Assembly: GCF_001905385.1 (NCBI RefSeq)
Contig: NZ_LIPF01000004.1
Coordinates: 558,001 to 622,000 of the forward strand
DNA length: 64,000 nucleotides
Direction of reading: 5' to 3'
DNA from: Streptomyces sp. CB02414
GTDB taxonomy: Bacteria > Actinomycetota > Actinomycetes > Streptomycetales > Streptomycetaceae
Below the pieces are notes generated by a model that saw nothing but the letters and a program-made list of their open reading frames with translations, was not told where the DNA came from and did not search any database. The position numbers and the translations under genes are program-made. Each line of letters opens with the position of its first letter. Position 1 is the first letter of the stretch. Of this stretch, positions 52,561 through 62,400 are shown piece after piece.

Positions 52561-52928
52561 CGGGGGATGAGCGAGGCAGGCCCGCCGGACGTGCGCAGAG
52601 GACGTCATCCACGAGACGGATGTAATCAATCCGCAACGTGAAGGACGGCAGAGGCGGGCAGTTTCCCGGCAGGACGCATGCTCGGACGCGGCCCGTCGGT
52701 GCGTTCCCGCTCGACGTCTCCCTCCGGCAGTCGGAGGTGATCACCGTCTGCGGGACCGGTCACCGTCGAAGTCAGCGTAACCATCCCCAGGGCACGTCGA
52801 GGCACCGAGCTCCTCCAGGTCTACGCCCGGAAGTCCGGAACAATGACGCTCCTCCCGGGCCCCTACTTGCCACGCACGCCGTGAGACTTCCACAAGCGGG
52901 TGAGGTCCGCGCTTTCTGGACCCATCTG
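52561..52928. other. intergenic stretch, nothing recognised
   Basis: These 368 bases follow the LysR fragment and precede the end of the anti-sigma-like gene. No gene, repeat or clear regulatory site was seen. Confidence 0.4.
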
Positions 52929-53807
52929 CTAGTGCCAGTACGTCTCGTGGGTCAGCCGGTTGCCCTGTCCGTCGAAGGTGTCGACGGACGCGATGGTCTC
53001 GCCTTCGGCGATGGGCAGTGCGAACGCACGGTACGAGGTCCCCGGCAGCGTCACCACCTCAGCGGTGCGGACCGTACCGCCGTCGAGCGTCAACCGGGCC
53101 GTGGCCGTACCCGAGGCAGGGTTGCCGACGAAGATCCGCGTCCCGGACGTGCCCTTGCCGGTCAGGCTGTGCAGCCCGGCACCCTCGACGAAGTCGGCCT
53201 CGCCGTCCACTACGGAGCAGCCCGCCCAACGGCCCGCCTGGTGGTCGACTTGGACGCCGCCGATGAAGACCCGCTGACAGAGCAGCGAGAGATCCTCCGG
53301 CCGGGGACCGCCGCCGAGGCCGGAGCCCCCGCCGGTGTCCGTGGAGGGAAAGTCGTCCGGCACGTCCGGATAGAAGGTCAACGTCACCGACCACTCCTTG
53401 CCGTCGATGCTGCCGGAGCGGACCACCCGGCTGCGTTCTCCGGCCTCCAAGGCGTCGGGAACCGGTGGGACGGAGGGGGACGAGGCCGCGGAGGGAGGGC
53501 CGTCCTTCTGTGGCGGGCCGGTCAGCAGCGGCAGGACGACGGCTGCCGTGACCGCGGCCACCAGCGTCCCGGCCGCCGCGGTCACGACGGTGCGGCGCGA
53601 CCTCCGGGCACGGGCACCGTCCAGGATGGCCTGCACAGGTGCTGGTCCGGGCGCTGTCCGCCCGGCCGCCCGGGCCAGCGCATGCCGCACGTCCGGTGCG
53701 GAATCGGCGGCGTGCAGGGGGCCGAGCCGGTCCGGCACGGAAGCGCCCGAGGCGCCCGAGGCCCTTCGGGCATCTGATTGCCCGCCAGGTGTGCGGGGGC
53801 CCGTCAT
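52929..53807 (-). CDS. membrane-anchored partner of the ECF sigma factor (putative anti-sigma), duplicated domain
   Basis: A 292-residue protein. A cytosolic N-terminus of about 70 residues precedes one membrane segment (TVVTAAAGTLVAAVTAAVVL) and an extracytoplasmic domain of about 170 residues with SGSIDGKEWSVTLTFYPDVP, LLCQRVFIGGVQVDHQAGRW and an end reading RLTHETYWH. No zinc-binding anti-sigma motif is seen. Its ATG overlaps the sigma gene's stop by four bases, the usual arrangement for a sigma-regulator pair. The outer domain is nearly identical to the gene at 54428-55117. Confidence 0.75.
   Translation of the reverse strand: MTGPRTPGGQSDARRASGASGASVPDRLGPLHAADSAPDVRHALARAAGRTAPGPAPVQAILDGARARRSRRTVVTAAAGTLVAAVTAAVVLPLLTGPPQKDGPPSAASSPSVPPVPDALEAGERSRVVRSGSIDGKEWSVTLTFYPDVPDDFPSTDTGGGSGLGGGPRPEDLSLLCQRVFIGGVQVDHQAGRWAGCSVVDGEADFVEGAGLHSLTGKGTSGTRIFVGNPASGTATARLTLDGGTVRTAEVVTLPGTSYRAFALPIAEGETIASVDTFDGQGNRLTHETYWH
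52935..53420. repeat. direct repeat, copy 1
   Basis: This segment matches 54434-54912 with a constant offset of 1,499 bases over at least 360 bases and only scattered differences, then a short diverged gap, then a matching stretch around SGSIDGKEWSVTL. It is a recent tandem duplication or gene conversion of the outer domain. Confidence 0.85.
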
Positions 53808-54406
53808 GCGGCGCCTCCGAGATCCGCGCGGTCGTACCCTGCCAGGGCGGGGTGTGCCCGCAACTTGGCCAGCGCACGGGAAGCCTGGCTCTTGACCGTA
53901 CCGGGCGAGCAGCCCAGCGTCCGTGCCACCTCGTCAGCCCCGAGGTCCTCCCAGTAGCGGAGGACAACCACGGCTCGTTGCCGTTCGGGCAGTTCGGCCA
54001 GAGCCTCCATCAGCACGTCGCGCTCCTCCAGGCGTTCGGTCTCGCGGGACCGCTGCGGGCGGTCCGGAAGCAGAGGGGTGAGCAGATGGGCGACCCGTCT
54101 GCGGCGGTGGCGGCTGCGGTTGTTGTTCACCAGCGCGCGCCGCACATAGGCGTCCGCGTCCTCCCGCCGAACCCGGCCCCACCGCGCGTACACCTTGATC
54201 AGCGTCGTTTGCACCAGGTCTTCCGCTTCATGGAAATCACCGGTCAGCATGTAGGCGGTCCTGACCAGGCGGCTCCAGTAGGCCGAGGCGAAGGCCGTGA
54301 AATCGTCTTCGGCAGCGAGGGCCGGTCCGGTGTGCACGAAGAGTCTGTCCCTGCGGGTGTGTGGGCGGGCAGGCGGTACGGTCCGGTCCCCGGATGCCGG
54401 CGGCAC
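53804..54406 (-). CDS. ECF RNA polymerase sigma factor (SigE-family type)
   Basis: A 200-residue ECF sigma factor. Region 2 is DFTAFASAYWSRLVRTAYML, TGDFHEAEDLVQTTLIKVYA (about residues 36-75). Region 4 is ALAELPERQRAVVVLRYWED and LGCSPGTVKSQASRALAKLR (about residues 139-182). GTG 54406 gives the longest form; a GTG at about 54336 would remove a charged extension of 23 residues and agrees better with family length. It lies between two copies of a duplicated outer domain, one anchored and one secreted. Confidence 0.9.
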   Translation of the reverse strand: MPPASGDRTVPPARPHTRRDRLFVHTGPALAAEDDFTAFASAYWSRLVRTAYMLTGDFHEAEDLVQTTLIKVYARWGRVRREDADAYVRRALVNNNRSRHRRRRVAHLLTPLLPDRPQRSRETERLEERDVLMEALAELPERQRAVVVLRYWEDLGADEVARTLGCSPGTVKSQASRALAKLRAHPALAGYDRADLGGAA

Positions 54407-54427
54407 CCGGGGACCGGGACAGGCGGG

Positions 54428-55117
54428 TCAGTCCCAGTACGTCTCGTGGGTCAGCCGGTTGCCCTGTCCGTCGAAGGTGTCGACGGACGCGATGGTCTCG
54501 CCATCGGCGATGGGCAGTGCGAACGCACGGTACGAGGTCCCCGGCAGCGTCACCACCTCAGCGGTGCGGACCGTACCGCCGTCGAGCGTCAACCGGGCCG
54601 TGGCCGTACCCGAGGAAGGATTGCCGACGAAGATCCGCGTCCCGGACGTGCCCTTGCCGGTCAGGCCGTGCAGCCCGGCACCCTCGACGAAGTCGTCCCG
54701 GCCGTCCACGACGGAGCAACCCGCCCACGGCCCAGCCTGGTGGTCGACCTGGACGCCGCCGATGAACACCCGCTGACAGAGCAACGAGGGATTCTCGGGC
54801 CGGGAGTCACCGAAGCCGGAGGTCCGGTCGACGGCGGGGAAGTCCTCCGGAACCGCCGGATAGAACTGCAGTGTCACCGACCACTCCTTGCCGTCGATGC
54901 TGCCGGAGCCGACGGTACGGGCCACCGTCCGCTGCTCCTCGCCCTGCGCGTGCCGAGCCGGGTGCTGCTCCCCCTGCGTGGCCGACTGCGTCCGCAGCCC
55001 CTTGCCGGAGGCGTCACCAGACACCTCGCCGGCAGCCCAGGCACCGGTTACCGGTGTACTGACCACGATGGCGGCCGCGCCGACGGCGACCGCGAGCTTC
55101 TTCAAGCTGCTGGACAC
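54428..55117 (-). CDS. secreted paralogue of the anti-sigma outer domain
   Basis: A 229-residue exported protein. The signal peptide (LKKLAVAVGAAAIVVSTPVT, cleaved near AWA) is followed by a Gln/Arg-rich stretch and the same domain as in 52929-53807 (SGSIDGKEWSVTLQFYPAVP onward, ending RLTHETYWD). It has no membrane anchor. GTG 55117 follows GTAGGAG. It is the first gene in the run, 21 bases before the sigma factor, so all three are probably co-transcribed. It may compete with the anchored copy for a signal (inference). Confidence 0.78.
   Translation of the reverse strand: MSSSLKKLAVAVGAAAIVVSTPVTGAWAAGEVSGDASGKGLRTQSATQGEQHPARHAQGEEQRTVARTVGSGSIDGKEWSVTLQFYPAVPEDFPAVDRTSGFGDSRPENPSLLCQRVFIGGVQVDHQAGPWAGCSVVDGRDDFVEGAGLHGLTGKGTSGTRIFVGNPSSGTATARLTLDGGTVRTAEVVTLPGTSYRAFALPIADGETIASVDTFDGQGNRLTHETYWD
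54434..54912. repeat. direct repeat, copy 2
   Basis: Partner of the repeat at 52935-53420. The sigma factor gene lies between the copies. Confidence 0.85.
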
Positions 55118-56014
55118 GTTGCTCCTACGGGAAGTGGGGTGATTGGACCGGAGGGCGCCTCTCCACTCACTCCTACTCCCGTTGCCTGCCCGGGGGTTGC
55201 ACGCGCGGGCAGATCTCCTGACACTCGCACTCGCACTCGTGCGAGCAGCCGCGGGCCAGACGCTGCTCACCTCCCGGCAGGAAGCGGGGGGAACTGGAAG
55301 ACAGTGCGGGACTGGCGGCTCAAGGGCAACGGCACGCAGCAGGCCATGCTCGGCATCACCCGACCCCACTACCCGGCCCTCATCGGACAATCCGCACCTT
55401 CATGCGGAACAACTTCGAGACGCCCTACTCGTTCACCGGCAGTTCTCCTGGCTGACACACATCAGTGCCGCGAAAACCTGACGAGAAGGTGCAAGTACTC
55501 GAATTATCACACTGTGATCCACGGCACATGTTTCAAGGGCTGACGGTGGGTTAGGCTTCAGTCGCATTCTGTTCGTCTGTCAGAACAGCGTGGCGGGGGC
55601 AGGGGGCTTCATGGGGGAGCTACCTTTCGGACTTGGCGTCACCTCGCGTTGCCTGAAAGGGATTTCACGTGGCATCTCGCCTTCGTCGACGGTCGCATGC
55701 CGGTCTCGCGCGGACCTCCATGTCGGTGGCAGGGGGACCGAGGTGGCAGAGGAAATGCCCGCCGCCTGCGCTCGGGGATTCCGGTCTCTTCCGATGTGGT
55801 ACGGGTCCTCGCGGACAAGGGAATTCTGCGAGGAAGCTCGACGGCCGTATTCCGCCGGCCGGGCAGGAGACATTTTCCCCGGAGGTAGGCGCTCTGTCCT
55901 GGCCGGAATTCGTGTGACCGCCTGAAACCAGCAGGTGGATCGCACCGCCTCGTTTCTCTCACACGTTCTGACGCGCTCCGCACGGCCGGATCCTTAATCC
56001 TTTGGGGAACATAC
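55118..56014. other. 897-base stretch without a recognised gene
   Basis: Several short ORFs exist but none has family resemblance. A plus-strand piece near 55305-55380 (VRDWRLKGNGTQQAMLGITR) looks protein-like and then shifts frame, suggesting a gene remnant. CTCGCAC-TC-GTGCGAG (55230-55245) is a hairpin. ATCACA-C-TGTGAT (55506-55518) is a perfect 13-base palindrome in an A/T-rich patch that may be an operator. A/T content is higher than in neighbouring genes. Confidence 0.45.
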
Positions 56015-57529
56015 TTGATAGCCAATCGTTCACGCCTCATGTGGACCACGAGCGCCGCCGCGGCGCTCGCCGCACTGTTGACGACCGCTCCGGCGAACGC
56101 CCTCCATGGCGCCGATGCCCCCGCCGGGCTCGGCTTCACCGCGAAGATCAACGTCGGGGAGCAGACCGCCTGCACCGGCACACTTGTCTCGCCCCGGTGG
56201 GTGCTGACTGCGGCCTCCTGCTTCGACCAGGACGGTAAGCCCGCCGCCGGCAAGCCCGCCGTCAGCACCACCGTCACCGTCGGCCGCACCGACCTGACCC
56301 AGACCACGGTCGGGGCCACTCGGGCGGCGGTCGAACTCGTCCCGCATCCCGACCGGGACCTGGTCCTGGTGAAGCTGCAGACAGGTGTCGCCGGCGTGAA
56401 GCCGGTCGCCCTGGCCGCCACACCGGTGGTGGCCGAAGAGAGCGTCCAGGCAGCCGGTTTCGGCCGCACGAAGACGACATGGGTCCCCGACAAGCTGCAC
56501 ACCGCCTCGTTCACGGCAGCAGGCGACGGTTCGGCCGACGTCGCTCTGACGGCCACCGGCGACGCGGTCATCTGCCAGGGAGACGCAGGCGGCCCCGTCC
56601 TGCGAGAGGCGGGCGGGACACAGGAGCTGGTCGCCGTCACCAGCAGGTCGTGGCAGGGCGGATGCCTGGGCATGCCGTCCACGGAAACCCGGACGGGAGC
56701 CATCGCGACCCGCGTCGACGACGTGCGCTCCTGGATCACCGGTACCGCGTCCCTCGTTCCGGGCGACCTGAGCGGCGACAACAAGCCCGACCTCGTCGCG
56801 GTCGACAACCTCGGCAGGCTGTACCTCTACCCCGGTACGGGCACCGGCGGTCTCGGAACGCGCACCCTCATCGGGACGGGCGGATGGTCGGGCGCCTCCG
56901 TCACCCACCGCGGTGACTGGACCGGGGACGGCATGGAGGACATCGTCGCCCGCGTCGGCAGCGAACTGCGCGTCTACCCCAACCGCGGCGACGGCTCGCT
57001 TGCCAGGCCGATCAGGATCGGCACCGGACTGCCCACGAACGCCCAGGTCGTCGGCGTCGGCGACGCCACCCTTGACGGACAGCCCGACCTCGCCGTCTCG
57101 TACAACGACAAGCTGTACATGTACGCGGGCGTCAGCGGCACCACTCCGTCCGTGGCCGCACCCGTCCAGATCGGCAACGGGGGCTGGGGCGTCATGAGCC
57201 TGACCGCACCCGGCGACGCCGACCGGGACGGCCGGGTCGACCTGCTCGCCCGGGACACCCGTGACGGCATCCTGTACATCTACCTCGGACAGGCCAACGG
57301 AACGTTCAGCGATCGGACCGAGTACGGCCATTCGTACACCGTCAGCTGGCGGCCCCTGATCGCCGGAGCCGCCGACGCCAACCGCGACGGCGTCGCCGAC
57401 ATGTGGACCACCGCGGCGGACGGCACCCTGAAGTTCTACAAGGGCGGGACCTCGGTCCACGGCCCGGTCGACGGGCCGAGCATTCAGGTCGGCAACGGCG
57501 GCTGGAACGCCATGAGGTCCATCAGCTGA
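56015..57529 (+). CDS. secreted trypsin-fold pseudoprotease with FG-GAP/VCBS repeats
   Basis: A 504-residue exported protein. The signal peptide ends near residue 29. An S1A trypsin fold covers about residues 33-245. The His site reads WVLTAASCF (Ser68 in place of His), the Asp site is DRDLVLVKL (Asp115), and the Ser site reads CQGDAGGPV (Ala191 in place of Ser). Two of three catalytic residues are thus absent and proteolysis is not expected. Residues 250-504 hold about four FG-GAP/VCBS repeats with Ca-binding-type loops (GDLSGDNKPDLVAVD, GDADRDGRVDLLARD, ADANRDGVADMWTTA). TTG 56015 follows GGGGAAC. It is probably a binding or adhesion module. Confidence 0.88.
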   Translation: MIANRSRLMWTTSAAAALAALLTTAPANALHGADAPAGLGFTAKINVGEQTACTGTLVSPRWVLTAASCFDQDGKPAAGKPAVSTTVTVGRTDLTQTTVGATRAAVELVPHPDRDLVLVKLQTGVAGVKPVALAATPVVAEESVQAAGFGRTKTTWVPDKLHTASFTAAGDGSADVALTATGDAVICQGDAGGPVLREAGGTQELVAVTSRSWQGGCLGMPSTETRTGAIATRVDDVRSWITGTASLVPGDLSGDNKPDLVAVDNLGRLYLYPGTGTGGLGTRTLIGTGGWSGASVTHRGDWTGDGMEDIVARVGSELRVYPNRGDGSLARPIRIGTGLPTNAQVVGVGDATLDGQPDLAVSYNDKLYMYAGVSGTTPSVAAPVQIGNGGWGVMSLTAPGDADRDGRVDLLARDTRDGILYIYLGQANGTFSDRTEYGHSYTVSWRPLIAGAADANRDGVADMWTTAADGTLKFYKGGTSVHGPVDGPSIQVGNGGWNAMRSIS

Positions 57530-58256
57530 TCCTCGCTCTGCCCTCTCGCGGTTCCACCCGGTCCACCACGGCCGGGAGCACGACGGCGGGTCCCGTGGCC
57601 ACGAGGCCCGCCAACAGCTCCCGGCCGTCCGGCAACACCGTGGCTCGCTGACTTGATCTCCGTGGGGCTGCTGCCGACGAGACACGTCGTGACGTTCAGC
57701 GAGTCTCCGGAGCCTGACTGTCGAGGGGGGGAACGGTGCAGCCGTGCTCGGTCATCGACCCGCGTCCTTGCAGCCGCCGACGAGTTCCTTCGGGTTCCAC
57801 ACTGGTCACGCCCGGAGCTCCCTGAACTCCGTCCCGCAGAGCATGGCGTTTGCGGCCCGACGGGCGACTTCCCCAGTGAGTCGGCGAGTCGGCGAATGCC
57901 TCCTCACGAAGTGGCATGTGAGACAGGACTGCGGCAACGAACGTTCGAAGAAGGCCGTGTGCGCTGCCCGCCGCTGCCACCCGCGACGCCGCGGGCAGCT
58001 CGCCACTCGCATGGTCCGTGTATCGGTGCGCAGACCTGTGATCCGTGACCGGACCCGCCGCCTGCCGAGCGCGAAGGCTTCAGGACGCGCCAGGAACAAC
58101 AGCGCCCTGGCGCGTCGAGCGGGTGCCCTCGACGCGAGGAATGCCCCGGCAGGCCCGCTTTCCGAGCCCGCCCGGGTGGCGCTGTGACGTGCCCTGTTTA
58201 CGGCACCAGTGCGCGGGTCACCCAGTGATGACGGTGAGGTGCCTTCGAGGGAGCAC
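57530..58256. other. 727-base stretch without a recognised gene
   Basis: No frame gives a recognisable protein. Base composition becomes less biased than in neighbouring genes. CCTCG-ACG-CGAGG occurs near 58129. The end must hold the former promoter of the TPP-enzyme gene that follows. It may be an old deletion scar. Confidence 0.4.
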
Positions 58257-58388
58257 GTGATGACGCTGATGGCCGACTTCGTCCTGCAACGCCTGACGGA
58301 GTGGGGCGTGCGGCGTGTGTACGGCTGTCCGGGGGATGGCATCAACGGTCTGCTCGGCGCGTTCGACCATCTTCCCGGACGCCACTGA
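58257..58388 (+). pseudogene. thiamine-pyrophosphate enzyme, N-terminal fragment
   Basis: From GTG 58257 or ATG 58260 the frame reads MTLMADFVLQRLTEWGVRRV and YGCPGDGINGLLGAF, the opening of acetolactate-synthase/pyruvate-oxidase-type TPP enzymes (normally about 550-600 residues). It stops at 58388 after 43 codons. The stop overlaps the ATG of the next broken gene (TGATG). GAGGGAG lies upstream. It was presumably cut off by a deletion. Confidence 0.75.
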
Positions 58389-59441
58389 TGGCCGGTGACA
58401 CGGCAGGGGAGGAGTGCCCAGTCGACGCGGTCGACGTGCACGCCTTCCAGGTCCCCACCGACGGGCCGGACGGCAAGGAACAGGACGGCACCCTGGAGTG
58501 GGACTCGACCACGCTGGTACTGGTGAGGGTGCACGCCGCCGGCAGGACCGGTCTCGGTTACAGCTACGGCGACGTGGCGACTGCCCACTTCGTGCGCTCG
58601 AAACTGGCCCCGTTGATCGAGGGCGTGAGCACTACGTCGCGGACCGCGTTGTGGCAGCGGATGGCCGAACAGATCCGCAACGCCGGCCGCCCCGGAGTCG
58701 GCGCCATGGCCCTGTCCGCCGTCGACATCGCCCTGCGGCTTCACCAACTACTCCCTGGGCCGCCTCACCGGCCAGCTCACCGGCTGGGCCGAACAGGGCA
58801 TCGACCGGGTGAAACTGAAGACCTCACGGGACCCGGAACGGGACGCGGACCGTCTGACTGCCGTACGCAAGGCGCTCGGCGACGGACCGGAAGTGTTCAC
58901 CGACGCCAACGGGGCGCTCGGCCGCAAGGAGGCGCTGTACTGGGCGCACCGGTTCCAGGACGAGTGGGACGTGCGCTGGTTCGAGGAACCCGTCACCTCC
59001 GCCGACCTGGAGGGACTGCGGATGCTGCGCGAGCGTGGCCCGGCGCGTCTGGAGATCGCGGCGGGGGAGTACGCCTTCACCGCGCAGGACTTCGCGAACC
59101 TCGTCGAGCCGCCGGCCGTGGACTGCCTGCAGGCCGACGTCACCCGCTGCGGCGGCATCACCGGCGTACTGGAAGTCGCCGGCCTGGCGGCCGTCCGGCA
59201 CCTCGACCTGTCCGCGCACTGCGCGCCGGCCGTCTCCGCCCACGCCTTCTGCGCCGTGCGCCGGCTGCGTCACCTGGAGTACTTCCACGACCACGTCCGC
59301 GTCGAGCGGCTGCTGTTCGACGGCACCCTGTCACCCGACGGCGGCGCCCTGCGCCCCGACCCGGGTCGGCCGGGACTCGGCCTGGACGTCAAATGGGCCG
59401 ACGCGGAGCCCTACCGCGTGCACGGCACACGCCCGTCCTGA
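58388..59441 (+). pseudogene. enolase-superfamily (mandelate racemase/muconate cycloisomerase-like) gene, frameshifted
   Basis: The first part, from ATG 58388, contains STTLVLVRVHAAGRTGLGYS, LWQRMAEQIRNAGRPGVGAM and ALSAVDIAL, the N-terminal capping domain. At about 58736 the frame changes to GFTNYSLGRLTGQLTGWAEQ, then DRVKLKTSRDPERDADRL, VFTDANGALGRKEAL, RWFEEPVTSADLEGLR and QADVTRCGGITG, the barrel with Lys, Asp and Glu metal/acid-base residues. About 30 residues normally present after ALW are missing, so a deletion with frameshift has broken the gene. The last in-frame residues are HGTRPS. Confidence 0.8.
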
Positions 59442-59478
59442 CCGGACCCCCTGACCACGGCGAGGAGAACCGCACCCG

Positions 59479-62400
59479 ATGGCGAAGGCAACGCGCGACG
59501 TACCGATCAGGACCCACCCGGCCATCGCGGGCCCGCCACGCGGCCGGCAGACCGTCGAGGTCGGCAAGCTGGAACGCGCCCTGCGCAAGGCGGTAGACGG
59601 CGAGGTCCGCTTCGACACCGGGTCGCTGGGCCTGTACGCGCAGGACGCCTCGAACTTCCGGCAGGTGCCGATCGGAGTCGTCGTCCCACGAACCCTGGAC
59701 GACGTCGTCGCGGTGCACAAGATCTGCCACCGCTTCGGCGCCCCCGTCCTCAACCGGGGCGGCGGTACCAGCCTGTCCGGCGAGACCGTCAACGAAGCCG
59801 TCGTCATCGACCACTCCAAGTACCTCACGGCCATCGGCGACATCGACGCGGACCGACGCCTCGTCACCTGCGAGCCCGGCGTCATCAACGAGGTCCTCAA
59901 CCGCCACACCGGCGAGCACAACCTCGTCTTCGGCCCCGACCCGTCCACGCACTCCCGGTGTGTCATCGGAGGCAACATCGGTAACAACTCCTGCGGTATC
60001 CACTCGGTGCAGTCGCAGCTCTACGGTCCCGGACCGCGCACCAGCGACAACGTGGAGGCGCTGGAGATCGTCACCTATGACGGCGAACGCTTCTGGGTCG
60101 GCGTGAACGAGGAAGACCGGCTCGACGCAATCATCGCCGCGGGCGGACGCAAGGGCGAGATCTACGCGGCACTGCGCGACCTGCGCGACGAGTACGCCGA
60201 CACCATCCGGGCACGGTTCCACTCCGAGAAGCAGGTGCCGCGCCGGGTGTCCGGCTACAACCTCGACGAACTCCTGCCCGAACGCGGCTTCAACGTCGCA
60301 CGCGCCCTGGTCGGCACCGAGTCCACCTGCGCCACGGTGCTCCGGGCCGTCCTCAAGCTCACTCCAGCCCTGCTGCAGCGCACCACCGTCGTCGTGGAGT
60401 ACGACGAGCTCGCCGACGCCGCCGAGCACTGCGAGGAGATCATCGAGCGGTGGCGGCCGATCGGCCTGGAGGCCCTGGACGACGAGCTCATCCGGGACCA
60501 GCAGGAACAGAACATGCACGTGGAGGACATCAAGGAACTTCCGCGCCTGGGCGGTGGAGGCTGGCTCGTCGTCCAGTTCGGCGCCGACACCAAGGAGGAG
60601 TCCGTCGGCCAGGCCCACGGTTTCATCGACTGGCTCGCCGACGACAAGGGCTACTCCCGCGACCGCATCCGCCTGGCGAAAAGCACGCAGGAGGGCGGCA
60701 CCAGCGAGCACCTGTGGGCGATCAGGGAAGGGGGGCTCGGCTCGACCGCCTTCCCACCGGACGGCAAGGACCACTGGCCCGGCTGGGAGGACTCCGCCGT
60801 CCCGCCGGACCGCATCGGCGAATACGTGCGCAAGCTGCGTGAGGTCATGGACCGACATGACATCGAGGGCGCCATGTACGGCCACTTCGGCCAGGGCTGC
60901 ATCCACAGCCGGCTCAGCTTTGATCTGCGCACCGCCGACGGCCTCGCCACCTACCGTTCCTTCATGGAAGAAGCCGCCGATCTGGTCGTCTCCCTGGGCG
61001 GGTCCGTGTCCGGCGAGCACGGTGACGGCCAGCAGCGCGGTGAACTGCTGGAAAAGCAGTACGGAAGCGAACTTCTGGAGGCCATGCGGAAGTTCAGGGC
61101 GATCTGGGACCCGCAGGGCAGGATGAACCCCGGCAAGGTCATCGACCCCTACCGGATGGACGAGAACCTCAAACTCGGCACCGACTACAACCCGCCTCGC
61201 ATCCCCCTCAAGTTCGCCTACCCGGAAGACGGCGGCGACTTCGCGCACGCCACGCTGCGCTGCGTCGGCATCGGCAAGTGCCGTGTCCCGCAGGCAGAGA
61301 CAACGATGTGCCCCAGCTACCAGGTGACCCGCGAGGAGAAGCACACGACCCGCGGACGGGCCCGCATGCTGTACGAGATGCTCAAGGGCGACGTCGTCAC
61401 CGACGGCTGGCAGTCCAACGAGGTCAAGGACGCCCTCGACCTCTGCCTGGCCTGCAAGGGCTGCACCAACGACTGCCCCGTCAACGTCGACATGCCCACC
61501 TACAAGGCCGAATTCCTCCACCACCACTTCAAGTCCGCCAGGCGGTGGCGCCCGCGCTACGCATACGCGTTCGGCTTCATCGACCGAACCGCCCGCCTCG
61601 CCTCCCACATCCCCGAGATCGCCAACATCGCCACCCAAACCCCCGGCCTGGGACAGCTCGCCAAACTGGTCGCGGGCATCGACCGCAAACGGCCCCTGCC
61701 GAGCTTCGCGCCGATGACACTGCAGGAGTGGTTCGCCCGGCGCGGCGGCACCACCAACCCGACCGGACGGCCCGTCGTCCTTTTCCCCGACACCTTCAAC
61801 AACCACTTCCACACCCAGGTCGGCGTCGCCTGCGTCGAAGCCATCGAGGCAGCCGGCTGGCGCGTCATCATGCCCCCACAGCACATCTGCTGCGGCCGCC
61901 CCTTGTACGACTACGGCTTCCTCGACGCCGCCGAACGCTACCTCCACCGCGTGCTGAACATCCTGAGGCCCGAACTGCGCGCCGGCACGCCCGTCGTAGG
62001 AATGGAACCCAGCTGCCTGGCCGTCTTCAAGGACGAGCTGCCGAAACTGCTCCCGCACGACGACGACGGCAAGCGCCTGACCCGCAACGCCCTCCACTTC
62101 GCCGAGTTCTTCCAGAAGTACGAGATCAAGCCGCCCGCCCTGGAAGGCAAGGCTCTCCTGTGGGGCCACTGCCATCAGCGGGCCACCGGCGGCATGAACC
62201 CCGACCAGCGGCTCCTCGAGGGCATGGGGCTCGACGTGGAAAACCTGCAGGGAGGCTGCTGCGGCCTGGCCGGCTCGTGGGGCTTCGAGTCCGGCAAGTA
62301 CGACATCTCCATGGACTGCGGCGAACAGGCACTACTGCCCGCCGTTCGCGACGCCGGAGACGACTGTGTCGTGGTCGCCGACGGGTTCTCCTGCAAGACC

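Noticed and set aside
59389..62175. Minus-strand frame of 928 codons opposite the FAD/Fe-S enzyme
   Set aside because: It is a low-complexity antisense shadow; the plus strand has many diagnostic motifs.
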